Below, in pieces: positions 9,364 to 17,283 of a DNA stretch of 64,000 nt. Within the stretch, counting starts at the first letter, position 1. The number at the start of each line of letters is the position of its first letter. The stretch comes from CAJPPJ01 sp963545265 (lineage in GTDB: Bacteria > Bacillota_I > Bacilli_A > RF39 > UBA660): assembly GCA_963545265.1 (NCBI GenBank), contig CAUUHY010000004.1:27920-91919 (forward strand), in the 5' to 3' direction. Both the position numbers and the translations under genes were made by a program. The notes under the pieces are model-generated. The model ran no database searches. It was given only the letters and a program-made list of their open reading frames with translations, and had not been told where the DNA came from.

Positions 9364-9936
9364 CTATGAAAAATTATTTATATAATATTCTAATATTCTT
9401 ATATCTCTTAAAACCATAAATTTAGTTCTATAAATACTATCATATTTTGATTCTTTTAAATTTATTAATGATTTTTTCATCTTTTCTAAGGCATCCAATT
9501 TGTCTAGCCACAAATATTCTGTACCTTCATCTTTTTCTTTTTCTGTTAAATTGTTTTCTTTATATTCTAATATTTTTTTAGCTACAAATACAAAAGAAAG
9601 TTGTTTAAAATTTTCTTGACTTTTATATTCTTCTGCTGTACCTAAAATTTTTATTATTTTTACTTTAGATGCTATTTCTTCTTCACATTCTCTTTTAAAA
9701 GCTCTTTTAGCATCCTCATTTTCATCTATTCCACCACCTGGAAGCTTATATTCGTTTTTATTAACTTTATGTATTATAGCTATTTTTCCTTCATTATTTA
9801 AAACGATACCTCTAGCTCCAAATCTAATACTTGGTTGTTCAATATTATTTATTTCTTTAATATCAAAATCAGTATCTGTTACTTTCACTATATTTTCTAT
9901 ACTTTTTTGTTTGTTTAAATCAAAGTCAAAATTCAT
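9364..9936 (-). CDS. Nudix hydrolase
   Basis: Nucleoside-diphosphate-linked pyrophosphohydrolase family. A full Nudix box (G x5 E x7 REUxEE x U) is seen as GGGIDENED...RECEEEI, giving the Mg-binding helix. The preceding KLPGGG and the strand KIAIIHK fit the fold. The start is placed at ATG 9936, which has GGAG eight bases upstream; the frame stays open upstream through a TTG and on into a decayed remnant (9937-10110). The C-terminal half carries KFMVLRDIRILEYYI, of unknown role. Substrate cannot be told from sequence. Confidence 0.85.
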   Translation of the reverse strand: MNFDFDLNKQKSIENIVKVTDTDFDIKEINNIEQPSIRFGARGIVLNNEGKIAIIHKVNKNEYKLPGGGIDENEDAKRAFKRECEEEIASKVKIIKILGTAEEYKSQENFKQLSFVFVAKKILEYKENNLTEKEKDEGTEYLWLDKLDALEKMKKSLINLKESKYDSIYRTKFMVLRDIRILEYYINNFS

Positions 9937-10140
9937 TTTTCTTTCTCCATATATCAATGATTTATAAGCTTTTTCTAAAATAATTATACTTTGTAAATGA
10001 AATAATATATTTGATTCATTTTGTACACCATTAACAAAATCTACAAAGCATTTTTCTCTTGCTAATTCATTAAATCCTATAAACTTAGTTTTATTTTTTA
10101 TAATATACTACTAGAATTTGTATAAAATCCTCCTATACTA
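9937..10140 (-). pseudogene. decayed gene remnant, possibly a Gfo/Idh/MocA-type oxidoreductase C-terminus
   Basis: The minus strand is open for about 50 codons directly upstream of and in frame with the Nudix gene, with no usable start codon. It reads as ordinary protein (FNELAREKCFVDFVNG, then SIIILEKAYKS). The FVDFVNG...LEKAYKS pattern resembles the last helices of Gfo/Idh/MocA oxidoreductases. At its upstream end a strong AGGAGG is followed only by ATA and a few codons before stops. This looks like a gene eroded by internal deletion. The family guess is weak; the coding-like remnant itself is clearer. Confidence 0.4.
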
Positions 10141-10141
10141 A

Positions 10142-12133
10142 TTATTCAAAATATATTTTTAATTCTTTTAGCGTTAAATCTTTTGGTAATACATTTTTAC
10201 TACTTTGATTAACTACTTTTTTATTAGAATCTATATTTTTAGAATTAACTACAACATTATCTACATAATAAATAATATTTAAATTAGTATAATATGAATT
10301 TTCCCATCTTTTGATATATGCTACATTCTTGTTTGTAAAATCTGGTACTTTACAATTTTCTTCACTACTTGTTTCACAATTTTCTAATTTTATTTCTTCT
10401 TTCTTACTAATAGTTAATACTATATTTTTTACATTTTCAAGTTTAGTATTTGCTTCTACACTTTGAGATAATATTTTACCACCTAAATTAGAATTCTTAT
10501 AAACTATAGTATATTTTATACTATGCAGTTTTAAATATTTTTCAGCTTCATCTTGAGATATCTTAGTGAAATCTGGTAAAAGATTATGTTTATAATTAGT
10601 TAAATATGGACCTGCTCCTATTTGCTTAGGATTATAATTAACATCCGGATCATAATCAAAAGTAAAATCTATTTTTCTTTTTGAATCATTACTCAAATTA
10701 AATGACATATAATCTTTCAATTCTGCTATACTTTCTTTATTTGGAACATAAAAATATATAGGTGTTTTAAACCAGCTAACTTGAATATATTGATCACTTC
10801 CTGCTAATTTTAAATTATCCATATGAATATTTTTATTAGAATTAATTAAGAAATTATAAAAAGATAAAATTGTATTACTTCCCATATTAGTATTAACTCT
10901 AGAAGATAGTTTAGTTAATATTTCTTGGAATTTATCTATACTTTTAATTGTTTTTACTTTAGTTATTATAGCTTTAATTATTTCTTGTTGCATTTCATTT
11001 CTAACAAAATCATTAAATAATCCTTCTTGATATTTCTTGTCTTTTGGACAATATTTATAATGTTCTGGCGTATTATTTTTTCTATGTCTTGCAAGAGCTA
11101 AAGCTTGTTCCCCATTTAAATGTTGCATTCCTTTTTCTACTAATACAACATTTGTTCCCCATTGTCTTCTTGAATTTTGTTCACATATAGACTGTGGTAC
11201 ATTCATATCAATACCACCTAAAATATCTACCAAATCAACTACTAATCTAAAATCAACCTTAACATAGTAATCAATATTTACATTAAATATTTGATTTAAT
11301 GTTTTCATAATACAATCATCATTAGCATAGTTGATTTTTCTTTCATTATCATTAGTACACGCTAATTTAAAATTTGTATCTCTCGGTATATTTAGCATAG
11401 TAAGATTCATAGTTTTAGGATTAAGAGTCACTAACATTATTACATCACTATTACCTCTACTTGATGCATCTTCATCAGTTCCAAGTAAAAGCATAGTAAA
11501 AGGTTTATCTATAGTTTTTGTACTTATTTTCTTTTTAACAATTGATTTAGTTAGAATTACTTTAAATTTACTATAGTCAGACTGATTAGCTAATAAACTT
11601 TTGAAATCAACAGGCAATATTGCATATTTAATTTTTTTATCTAATATATCTTTAATTAGTTCTTCATAACTCTTATACTCTTTTAAGTCATTATTATCTT
11701 TATATAAAGATTTTATTTCTTCCACTAATTTCTTTGTTTCATCATTTTCATTTACATAACCTATTTTTTCTTTTGATGGATTAGTATTTTCTAGCGATAC
11801 TAATGAATATGAATATTTAGATGTTTTATTAAAAGAATTAATACTTTTATATGTTTTATTTGCATAAATAAAAATTAAAATAAATATAATACTAAATGCT
11901 AGCATTAAAAATCTTTTAATATTTATTAATATTAAGTTTTTATTTTTATTAAAAAACAAATAATCATTTATAAATAAAACATTTAATAAAATAATTATGC
12001 CAATAATTAGAAATCTTATATTATTCTCAACATTATTAAAAAGTAATAATGCATAAATAAAAAATATACTAGAGATGAAAAAAAGAAGATTTAAAAAAGT
12101 ATAATTTTTAAATTTTTTTACTTTATTTTTCAT
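10142..12133 (-). CDS. LCP (LytR-CpsA-Psr) family protein with PASTA domains
   Basis: Probable membrane phosphotransferase that joins glycopolymers to peptidoglycan. Positions are counted from a TTG eight codons upstream; the ATG at 12133 is preferred (AAGGA seven bases before, ATGA overlap with the cohesin gene's stop). It has three N-terminal membrane segments (about 20-100), then an extracytoplasmic domain. The LCP core (about 218-400) carries the family's conserved residues: LLLGTDED, DVIMLVTLNP, NIPRDT and ALARHR. Two PASTA-like repeats close the protein (about 526-585, LPDF...GKILSQS; about 603-670, VPDF...KKVVNQS). PASTA domains, usual on PBPs and Ser/Thr kinases, are uncommon on LCP proteins. 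It is third in an operon after the dockerin autolysin and the cohesin protein. Confidence 0.88.
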   Translation of the reverse strand: MKNKVKKFKNYTFLNLLFFISSIFFIYALLLFNNVENNIRFLIIGIIILLNVLFINDYLFFNKNKNLILINIKRFLMLAFSIIFILIFIYANKTYKSINSFNKTSKYSYSLVSLENTNPSKEKIGYVNENDETKKLVEEIKSLYKDNNDLKEYKSYEELIKDILDKKIKYAILPVDFKSLLANQSDYSKFKVILTKSIVKKKISTKTIDKPFTMLLLGTDEDASSRGNSDVIMLVTLNPKTMNLTMLNIPRDTNFKLACTNDNERKINYANDDCIMKTLNQIFNVNIDYYVKVDFRLVVDLVDILGGIDMNVPQSICEQNSRRQWGTNVVLVEKGMQHLNGEQALALARHRKNNTPEHYKYCPKDKKYQEGLFNDFVRNEMQQEIIKAIITKVKTIKSIDKFQEILTKLSSRVNTNMGSNTILSFYNFLINSNKNIHMDNLKLAGSDQYIQVSWFKTPIYFYVPNKESIAELKDYMSFNLSNDSKRKIDFTFDYDPDVNYNPKQIGAGPYLTNYKHNLLPDFTKISQDEAEKYLKLHSIKYTIVYKNSNLGGKILSQSVEANTKLENVKNIVLTISKKEEIKLENCETSSEENCKVPDFTNKNVAYIKRWENSYYTNLNIIYYVDNVVVNSKNIDSNKKVVNQSSKNVLPKDLTLKELKIYFE

Positions 12134-13266
12134 TTTAATTTCCTTCTTTTTATACAAATAACGATAAATATTAAATATGTTAGTATTAATATACTACTCA
12201 ATACAATAATTACTATTTTATCAATATTAAACTTTTTAATTTCTTTTGCTTTTTCTTCTATTTGTAAAGTCTTTTCTGTCAACTCATATCTATAATTATT
12301 TTCTTTAGATGTAGTTAAATTAATAGCTTTAAAATATTCATAATTACCTTTTGTTTCTTTTTCTCCTTCGATAGCATATAAAGTATTATTAATGTCTAAT
12401 ATTTTTTTATATGTTTCTTTTTCCTTCAATACTTTTGTTACATTACCTTTATTATCTTTTACATAAATAATAGTGTACTTATCATTTTTTAAAACTTCTA
12501 TTTCTTCATCTTTTATTTTTATTTTGTCTTTAGTATAACCAGCAATATCATCTATTTTTTTTCTAACTATGGAATATTCTTCTTTATTAATTTTAATTTT
12601 TACAGGCGCTTTTTCTGGAACAAATATATTTAAAGTATATATTCTTACACTTCCATTTTCTGCTCTTACTTCTACTTCTTTTTTATTCATTCCTTCTTCT
12701 AGTTGAATTTCACCTATTCCATTTATAGTTTGAGTAGATTCTAATTTTTCAGCGGTTATAACAATTGATGTTCTAGTTTCTTTCAACGTTAAATCATACG
12801 TTAATTTGTCTTTATTAAAAGAAATATCATAATCTGCTACTTTTAAATTTTTTAAATAATTATTTGAACTATAATACTTTGGTTTTACTATATTTACACT
12901 AGAAGTTTTAGACCCAATTGGTCCTGGTGCTTCTGATAATAAGTAAAGTTCATTTAAATTAAACTTAAAATTTGCATTACCTACATCTCTTGTTACAAAA
13001 GAAAAAGTAAAAGTTAAATTTTTAGTATTTTCATTTTGAGCTACAAAAGTATCTACTAGTTTTGATCCACCAGTATATTTAAGTAATTTATCATCATACG
13101 TAACATTGTATTTACCACTTCCTAGAGGAGTTGAAGATGATACTGTAACTCTAAATGTAACAGTATTACCAACTACTACAGTATTAGTGTTAGAAACAGA
13201 TATAGCTGCATTTACTCTTAGTGTAAAAAATAATATACATAATATAAATAATATTTTTCTTTTCAT
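12130..13266 (-). CDS. membrane-anchored cohesin-like surface protein
   Basis: Exported protein of 378 residues: signal peptide 1-20 (cleavage after VNA), a cohesin-like beta domain about 21-128, a cadherin-like beta-sandwich domain about 131-217, an uncharacterised region, one membrane segment 349-372 and a basic tail KRRKLK. The first domain shows the cohesin pattern of VVGNTVTFRVTV followed by YNVTYDDKLLKY, and a late strand FKF. Cohesins bind dockerin modules, and the gene just upstream ends in a dockerin. That adjacency and the topology suggest it is a receptor holding the autolysin at the outer face of the membrane. The cohesin assignment rests on pattern recognition. Confidence 0.72.
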   Translation of the reverse strand: MKRKILFILCILFFTLRVNAAISVSNTNTVVVGNTVTFRVTVSSSTPLGSGKYNVTYDDKLLKYTGGSKLVDTFVAQNENTKNLTFTFSFVTRDVGNANFKFNLNELYLLSEAPGPIGSKTSSVNIVKPKYYSSNNYLKNLKVADYDISFNKDKLTYDLTLKETRTSIVITAEKLESTQTINGIGEIQLEEGMNKKEVEVRAENGSVRIYTLNIFVPEKAPVKIKINKEEYSIVRKKIDDIAGYTKDKIKIKDEEIEVLKNDKYTIIYVKDNKGNVTKVLKEKETYKKILDINNTLYAIEGEKETKGNYEYFKAINLTTSKENNYRYELTEKTLQIEEKAKEIKKFNIDKIVIIVLSSILILTYLIFIVICIKRRKLK

Positions 13267-13274
13267 TAATTCTC

Positions 13275-15386
13275 CTATCTTTGATCTATTTTAGCAAGGT
13301 CCAATATATCTTTTTGTACTTTTAACAAATCTAAGGTATTTACTTTATTATCTCTTGATACATCCGCTGCTATATATTCAAATGTAGTTAAAGATTTTAA
13401 ATTTAATATTTGTTTTTGAATTATCAATAAATCTAAAGTATTAATTTTTCCATCTCCATTAATATCACCATATATAACAGTTCTATAAATTACTTCTTCA
13501 CCATTATATTTAAATACTACAATATCATTAGTTCCTATAAAACCAGTGTTTTTGATAGAGTTATCTCTATTTTTAACTATTATAGATATTTTAGCATCAA
13601 ATTCTTTTTTAAAACTATCTATATTTTTATTAATTCCAATATTTGTTATATATCCACTATTATTAAATAAATAATTTGATTTTTTTAACAATTCATTTAA
13701 TGTTTCTTTTATTTCTAGTTTTGGCACTGTTTCTGGTATTGCTTTATTTTCATTTTTTTCTTCTACTTTTGGTTTAGATTCTTCTGGTTTAACAGGTTTT
13801 TCTTCAACTATATTAGAATTATTAACAGTAACATTTAATTTGTATACTTTAACGTTTCCATTTTCTGCTATTACTTTTATATTTATAACATTTAATCCTT
13901 CTTTTAAATTAATTAGACCTATTCCTTCTATTTTAGCCTTGGAATTAACTGTTGAACCTGTTACATTTATTTGTTTTATATTATTATAAGTTAAGTTATA
14001 TTCTACTTTATCCGATTCAAATCCGGATATTAATTGATTATTAATATTTAATTTTTTTAGCCAATTATTTGGGTTTCTCTTATCAGGTAATTCAGATGCT
14101 TTATTAGGCATATTATTAAATACTGGTATTAAAAAAGTAAAATTATGGTCTAGTATGTTATTACTTTTATACATAGAATATATTTTTTTCGATATTCCAC
14201 TTGCTCCTGCTATATCTGTCATATATTGATAATAATATTGTTTAACAAGTCTATCTTTTGATACATTCCATTTTTGAAAATAATTAGTATCTTGATTTTT
14301 TGCTATATATCTAGTTTTTAAAAAGTTAGCTCCACCTATAATAGCTTTTTTAGGTCCCATAATTTGAAATCCACTAGCATCATCAGTCCATTCCTCTTTT
14401 ACTGCTCTAACTAGTCCATTTCTTGCTGAATCGTTTCCTGGATGAGCTCCAATATTAAAAAAGTTATATGCTCCATTCAAATTATAATTAATTCCATCTT
14501 TATATATATAACTACCTGCTTGTCCACTAATAGATGGATTAGATGGATCAGTACCTACTTCCATTAATGACTTAGCAGCTAAATAAACTGGGGATACATT
14601 ATGTGTACTTCCTGCTTCTAAAAAATAATCACTATATTTTTTCATATGATTAGGTAAAAAATTAGAAATTACAGTTTTATCATTTTCTGATCTATTGTAT
14701 TTTAAGTGCTCAAAAACAAAAATTTCTTCTTCATTAAAGTAATTTCTAGGATCCATATAGTGTGCGATTAAACCTCTATTGGCTTGAAACCAACACTTAC
14801 TATCATGCGATATAAATGTATCATTAAACCAATCATAATCTCCTTGAGCAGTTGATAACCATCCATCTCTATTTCTATTATTACAAGAACTATATAAACT
14901 TCTTCCTGAAACTGCTTCATTATCTAAAGTAACATTCCAATTATCTTCTGTTTCTACTCTTTTAAATATCCATGTTGGATGTTTTTTATGAAGATCTAAT
15001 AATTCTTTTTTATATGATTCAGGAAAATTTTGTTCGTTAAAATATTTTATCCAGTCTTCTTCACTTAATACAGTTGGTGTACTTGGTAATGTATTATTTT
15101 TTATTTCTTGTACATAATCTACACAAACAAATCCTGTATATGATTTATACTTAACTTTTATGAATCCTGTTTGACAATTGTTTTTTTCATTTGATTCGTA
15201 TAATATTTCATCTATTCTACTAACTGTACTACCAGAAGATATAGTTAGTAAAGATTCTGTATTTGTAGAATTAGCTTTTCTTAATTTTAAATTATAAGGA
15301 CTAACTAAATAATCTTTAGCATTAACATTACTAAAGACGAAAAATAATACTAATAATAAAATATAACTTACCTTTTTCTTCATCAT
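13275..15386 (-). CDS. dockerin-bearing autolysin (SH3 + GH73-type glucosaminidase + cadherin-like + dockerin)
   Basis: Secreted peptidoglycan hydrolase of 703 residues. It has a signal peptide about 1-23, an SH3-like domain about 28-95, then a FPESY..LL.LH..HPTW module and glucosaminidase domain with its probable catalytic Glu276 (LAAKSLMEVG). A cadherin-like beta-sandwich follows at about 440-521, an acidic linker, a small domain at about 555-640, and a two-repeat type I dockerin at 641-698. The two calcium loops are DINGDGKINTLD (641-652) and DVSRDNKVNTLD (675-686), each followed by the (K/R)..IL helix. No Shine-Dalgarno precedes the ATG pair; a TATAAT lies 8 bases upstream. It leads an operon with the cohesin-like and LCP genes. 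Confidence 0.88.
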   Translation of the reverse strand: MMKKKVSYILLLVLFFVFSNVNAKDYLVSPYNLKLRKANSTNTESLLTISSGSTVSRIDEILYESNEKNNCQTGFIKVKYKSYTGFVCVDYVQEIKNNTLPSTPTVLSEEDWIKYFNEQNFPESYKKELLDLHKKHPTWIFKRVETEDNWNVTLDNEAVSGRSLYSSCNNRNRDGWLSTAQGDYDWFNDTFISHDSKCWFQANRGLIAHYMDPRNYFNEEEIFVFEHLKYNRSENDKTVISNFLPNHMKKYSDYFLEAGSTHNVSPVYLAAKSLMEVGTDPSNPSISGQAGSYIYKDGINYNLNGAYNFFNIGAHPGNDSARNGLVRAVKEEWTDDASGFQIMGPKKAIIGGANFLKTRYIAKNQDTNYFQKWNVSKDRLVKQYYYQYMTDIAGASGISKKIYSMYKSNNILDHNFTFLIPVFNNMPNKASELPDKRNPNNWLKKLNINNQLISGFESDKVEYNLTYNNIKQINVTGSTVNSKAKIEGIGLINLKEGLNVINIKVIAENGNVKVYKLNVTVNNSNIVEEKPVKPEESKPKVEEKNENKAIPETVPKLEIKETLNELLKKSNYLFNNSGYITNIGINKNIDSFKKEFDAKISIIVKNRDNSIKNTGFIGTNDIVVFKYNGEEVIYRTVIYGDINGDGKINTLDLLIIQKQILNLKSLTTFEYIAADVSRDNKVNTLDLLKVQKDILDLAKIDQR

Positions 15387-15394
15387 TATTATAT

Positions 15395-15400
15395 ATTATA
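15395..15400 (-). promoter_or_regulatory. -10 box close to the autolysin start (leaderless candidate)
   Basis: TATAAT on the minus strand ends 8 bases before the first ATG, and no ribosome-binding purine tract lies between. Transcription would begin at or within a few bases of the start codon. Confidence 0.45.
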
Positions 15401-15456
15401 TAATATTTTTTAGTATTATTTTAACTTTATTTACTCTATTTTTTCACATATGACAA

Positions 15457-16074
15457 CTAGGAAATATATGTCTTTAAATTACAAGCATATTTAAATCTAC
15501 TATCTTTTGATATTTCTTTTAACTTTTCACATATTTTATCTTTAACATAAATATTTCTGTTATTTATATTATCGTAATTAATATAATTTAATGCTGTTGC
15601 TGTAACGTTAATATTTTGTGTATAAGAATTATTTTTTAAATCTTCTTCTTTTACAAATTCTAAAGAATAAGGAGATGCTCCTTCAGAACATTTTTTGTTT
15701 ATATCTCCTTTACAAGCCACTAAATTTATATAAATTTCATAACAGTTAGTGTTATTATTTTTACAAGGAATCATAACAAAAAAAGATGAAGCTAAATTAT
15801 ATGGAACACCATATGAAGAAGTAGTAAAATCTTCAACGTTCATATATTTTAAATTAACTAATATAGCTTCATTTTCCCGTGGATATTCAATTTTTTTGTC
15901 TTCATTTATTTTTGATTTTGATGAAGCTATAAATCTTAAACCATCTTCTATAAAAGCTTTTTTTCTTTGATTGTTAATTGTACTTATTGTTGTTGGAACT
16001 GCAATTCCCAGTAATATCCCAAGTATCACTATAACAGCTATTAATTCTACTAATGTAAATCCTTTATTTTTCAT
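15457..16074 (-). CDS. prepilin-like protein (type IV N-methylation signal), second of pair
   Basis: Begins MKNKG then FTLVELIAVIVILGIL, a textbook class III prepilin signal: short basic leader, Gly at -1, Phe at +1, Glu at +5 and a 20-residue hydrophobic helix. The rest (205 residues) is a globular pseudopilin-like domain with several Cys residues. Such proteins build type IV pili, competence pseudopili or type II secretion pseudopili after cleavage by a prepilin peptidase. It follows its paralogue after one base and has a GAGGT ribosome site. No assembly ATPase, platform protein or peptidase is visible in this window. Confidence 0.85.
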   Translation of the reverse strand: MKNKGFTLVELIAVIVILGILLGIAVPTTISTINNQRKKAFIEDGLRFIASSKSKINEDKKIEYPRENEAILVNLKYMNVEDFTTSSYGVPYNLASSFFVMIPCKNNNTNCYEIYINLVACKGDINKKCSEGASPYSLEFVKEEDLKNNSYTQNINVTATALNYINYDNINNRNIYVKDKICEKLKEISKDSRFKYACNLKTYIS

Positions 16075-16075
16075 T

Positions 16076-16714
16076 TTACCTCACATAAATATTTAACACA
16101 TCTAATAAATTTGAAATATTAGAATCTTTAGTTAATTTATTTAATTTTACTAACATTGCTCCAGTTGGATTTATTTCAGAACTATTTTCTTCACTTTCAG
16201 CATCTGTTATATATTCTGTTTTATCTTTTGCTATTTCTATTAATTTTTCAGAATTTTCTTCTGTTAACATTTCTTTAGTAGCAAATTCTATATAGTACAT
16301 ATTTTGATTCTTAGCACATTTTAAGTTTTCTTTAGAATTTTTATTTTCTTTATTACAAGCTACTAAAGTTACATAATATTTATAAACTCCATCTTCTTCT
16401 ACTATTGCTACAAAAGAATCTCTTTTATTATAAGTAATTCCATATGGAGAATTAATAAGTGCATTAGTATTTAAATATTTTAAATTAATAATAGTTGCTC
16501 TTTTATAAGTAGAAGGTTTTGGTAAAGAAATACTTTCATTTTTACTAACTTCTGCTCTTGCAAGTGAAATTAATTTTAAAGCATCAGCTACAAATATATC
16601 TCTTTTATTTTTTTCAAGCATTTTTATGGTATTAGGTATTGCAAAAGCCATTATAACTCCAAGTACTACCATAATTGCTAATAATTCTATTAATGTAAAT
16701 CCTTTGTTTTTCAT
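16076..16714 (-). CDS. prepilin-like protein (type IV N-methylation signal), first of pair
   Basis: Paralogue of the following gene: MKNKG then FTLIELLAIMVVLGVI, with the same Gly/Phe cleavage junction and Glu at +5. Then comes a 190-residue domain with the related segments FVADALKLI and IINLKYLNTNALINSPYG. The shared motif (LKYLN, SPYGITYN / SYGVPYN) shows tandem duplication and divergence. There is no Shine-Dalgarno; TATAAT ends six bases before ATG, suggesting a leaderless transcript. Role inferred: surface filament or pseudopilus subunit, with assembly genes elsewhere. Confidence 0.85.
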   Translation of the reverse strand: MKNKGFTLIELLAIMVVLGVIMAFAIPNTIKMLEKNKRDIFVADALKLISLARAEVSKNESISLPKPSTYKRATIINLKYLNTNALINSPYGITYNKRDSFVAIVEEDGVYKYYVTLVACNKENKNSKENLKCAKNQNMYYIEFATKEMLTEENSEKLIEIAKDKTEYITDAESEENSSEINPTGAMLVKLNKLTKDSNISNLLDVLNIYVR

Positions 16715-16720
16715 AATTTA

Positions 16721-16726
16721 ATTATA
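16721..16726 (-). promoter_or_regulatory. -10 box six bases from prepilin start (leaderless candidate)
   Basis: TATAAT on the minus strand with TAAATT between it and the ATG at 16714. No ribosome site fits in the gap, so the mRNA would start at or next to the A of ATG. Confidence 0.5.
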
Positions 16727-16727
16727 A

Positions 16728-16758
16728 ACAAAAAAAAAGAAATATTAAATATTTCTTT
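16728..16758 (-). terminator. terminator after the 138-residue protein gene
   Basis: A near-perfect palindrome (arms aaagaaatatt / aatatttcttt) overlaps the stop codon, followed on the minus strand by at least eight T. A strong simple intrinsic terminator. Confidence 0.75.
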
Positions 16759-17174
16759 TATTTATTAAGCATGTTAAGTAAATTAACTTTAAATATATCT
16801 TTCTTTGGATTACTCTTAGATATCATTACACCTTTATATGTTCCAAGTTCAGTTTTATGTGCTTCTTCTAATATACTATCTGGTGTTATATTAGTTAAAA
16901 GTACAATTTTAGAGTCTTTATATACAGTATAATGGAATTTTATTTCTCCATGCACTTTTACAAACAAATCATCTGTTGGTAATTTAACTGAATATGTTTC
17001 AATATTATCTTTCTTTTGAACAGATACTTTTTCCCCTAAGAAGTTACCATTTTTAAGTTCTGGATAAATACCAAATACTAACTTCTTATATGCAAGCATA
17101 TTATACTTCTTTAAAGTTCTTTCTCTTTTTCTAAAATCATTTTCATTTTGGTAATCAAAAATATAGTTATTCAT
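16758..17174 (-). CDS. uncharacterised 138-residue cytoplasmic protein
   Basis: I do not recognise a family. The protein is soluble, without a signal peptide or membrane helix. It begins with a basic helical stretch (FRKRERTLKKYNMLAYKKLVFGIYPEL), followed by a beta-rich half (YSVKLPTDDLFVKVHGEIKFHYTVYKDSKIVLLTNITP in two parts). It is transcribed alone: a very strong AAGGGGGG ribosome site, a consensus-like promoter containing an inverted repeat, and its own terminator. The isolated, well-expressed and apparently regulated setting suggests a condition-dependent factor, but no function can be assigned. Confidence 0.7.
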   Translation of the reverse strand: MNNYIFDYQNENDFRKRERTLKKYNMLAYKKLVFGIYPELKNGNFLGEKVSVQKKDNIETYSVKLPTDDLFVKVHGEIKFHYTVYKDSKIVLLTNITPDSILEEAHKTELGTYKGVMISKSNPKKDIFKVNLLNMLNK

Positions 17175-17220
17175 AAAACCCCCCTTTTATTTAAACTATT
17201 CTATCTCTAAATGTACAGTT

Positions 17221-17249
17221 ATTTTACTACAAAACTACTGTTTTGTCAA
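17221..17249 (-). promoter_or_regulatory. promoter with operator-like inverted repeat
   Basis: On the minus strand TTGACA (17244-17249), a 17-base spacer and TAAAAT (17221-17226) form a near-consensus sigma-A promoter. A perfect 7-base inverted repeat, acaaaac-tact-gttttgt (17229-17246), fills the spacer and touches the -35. A repressor bound here would block polymerase. It drives the 138-residue protein gene. Confidence 0.65.
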
Positions 17250-17283
17250 GGAAAACAAGCCATTTTCAAATTTCAATGAAAAA

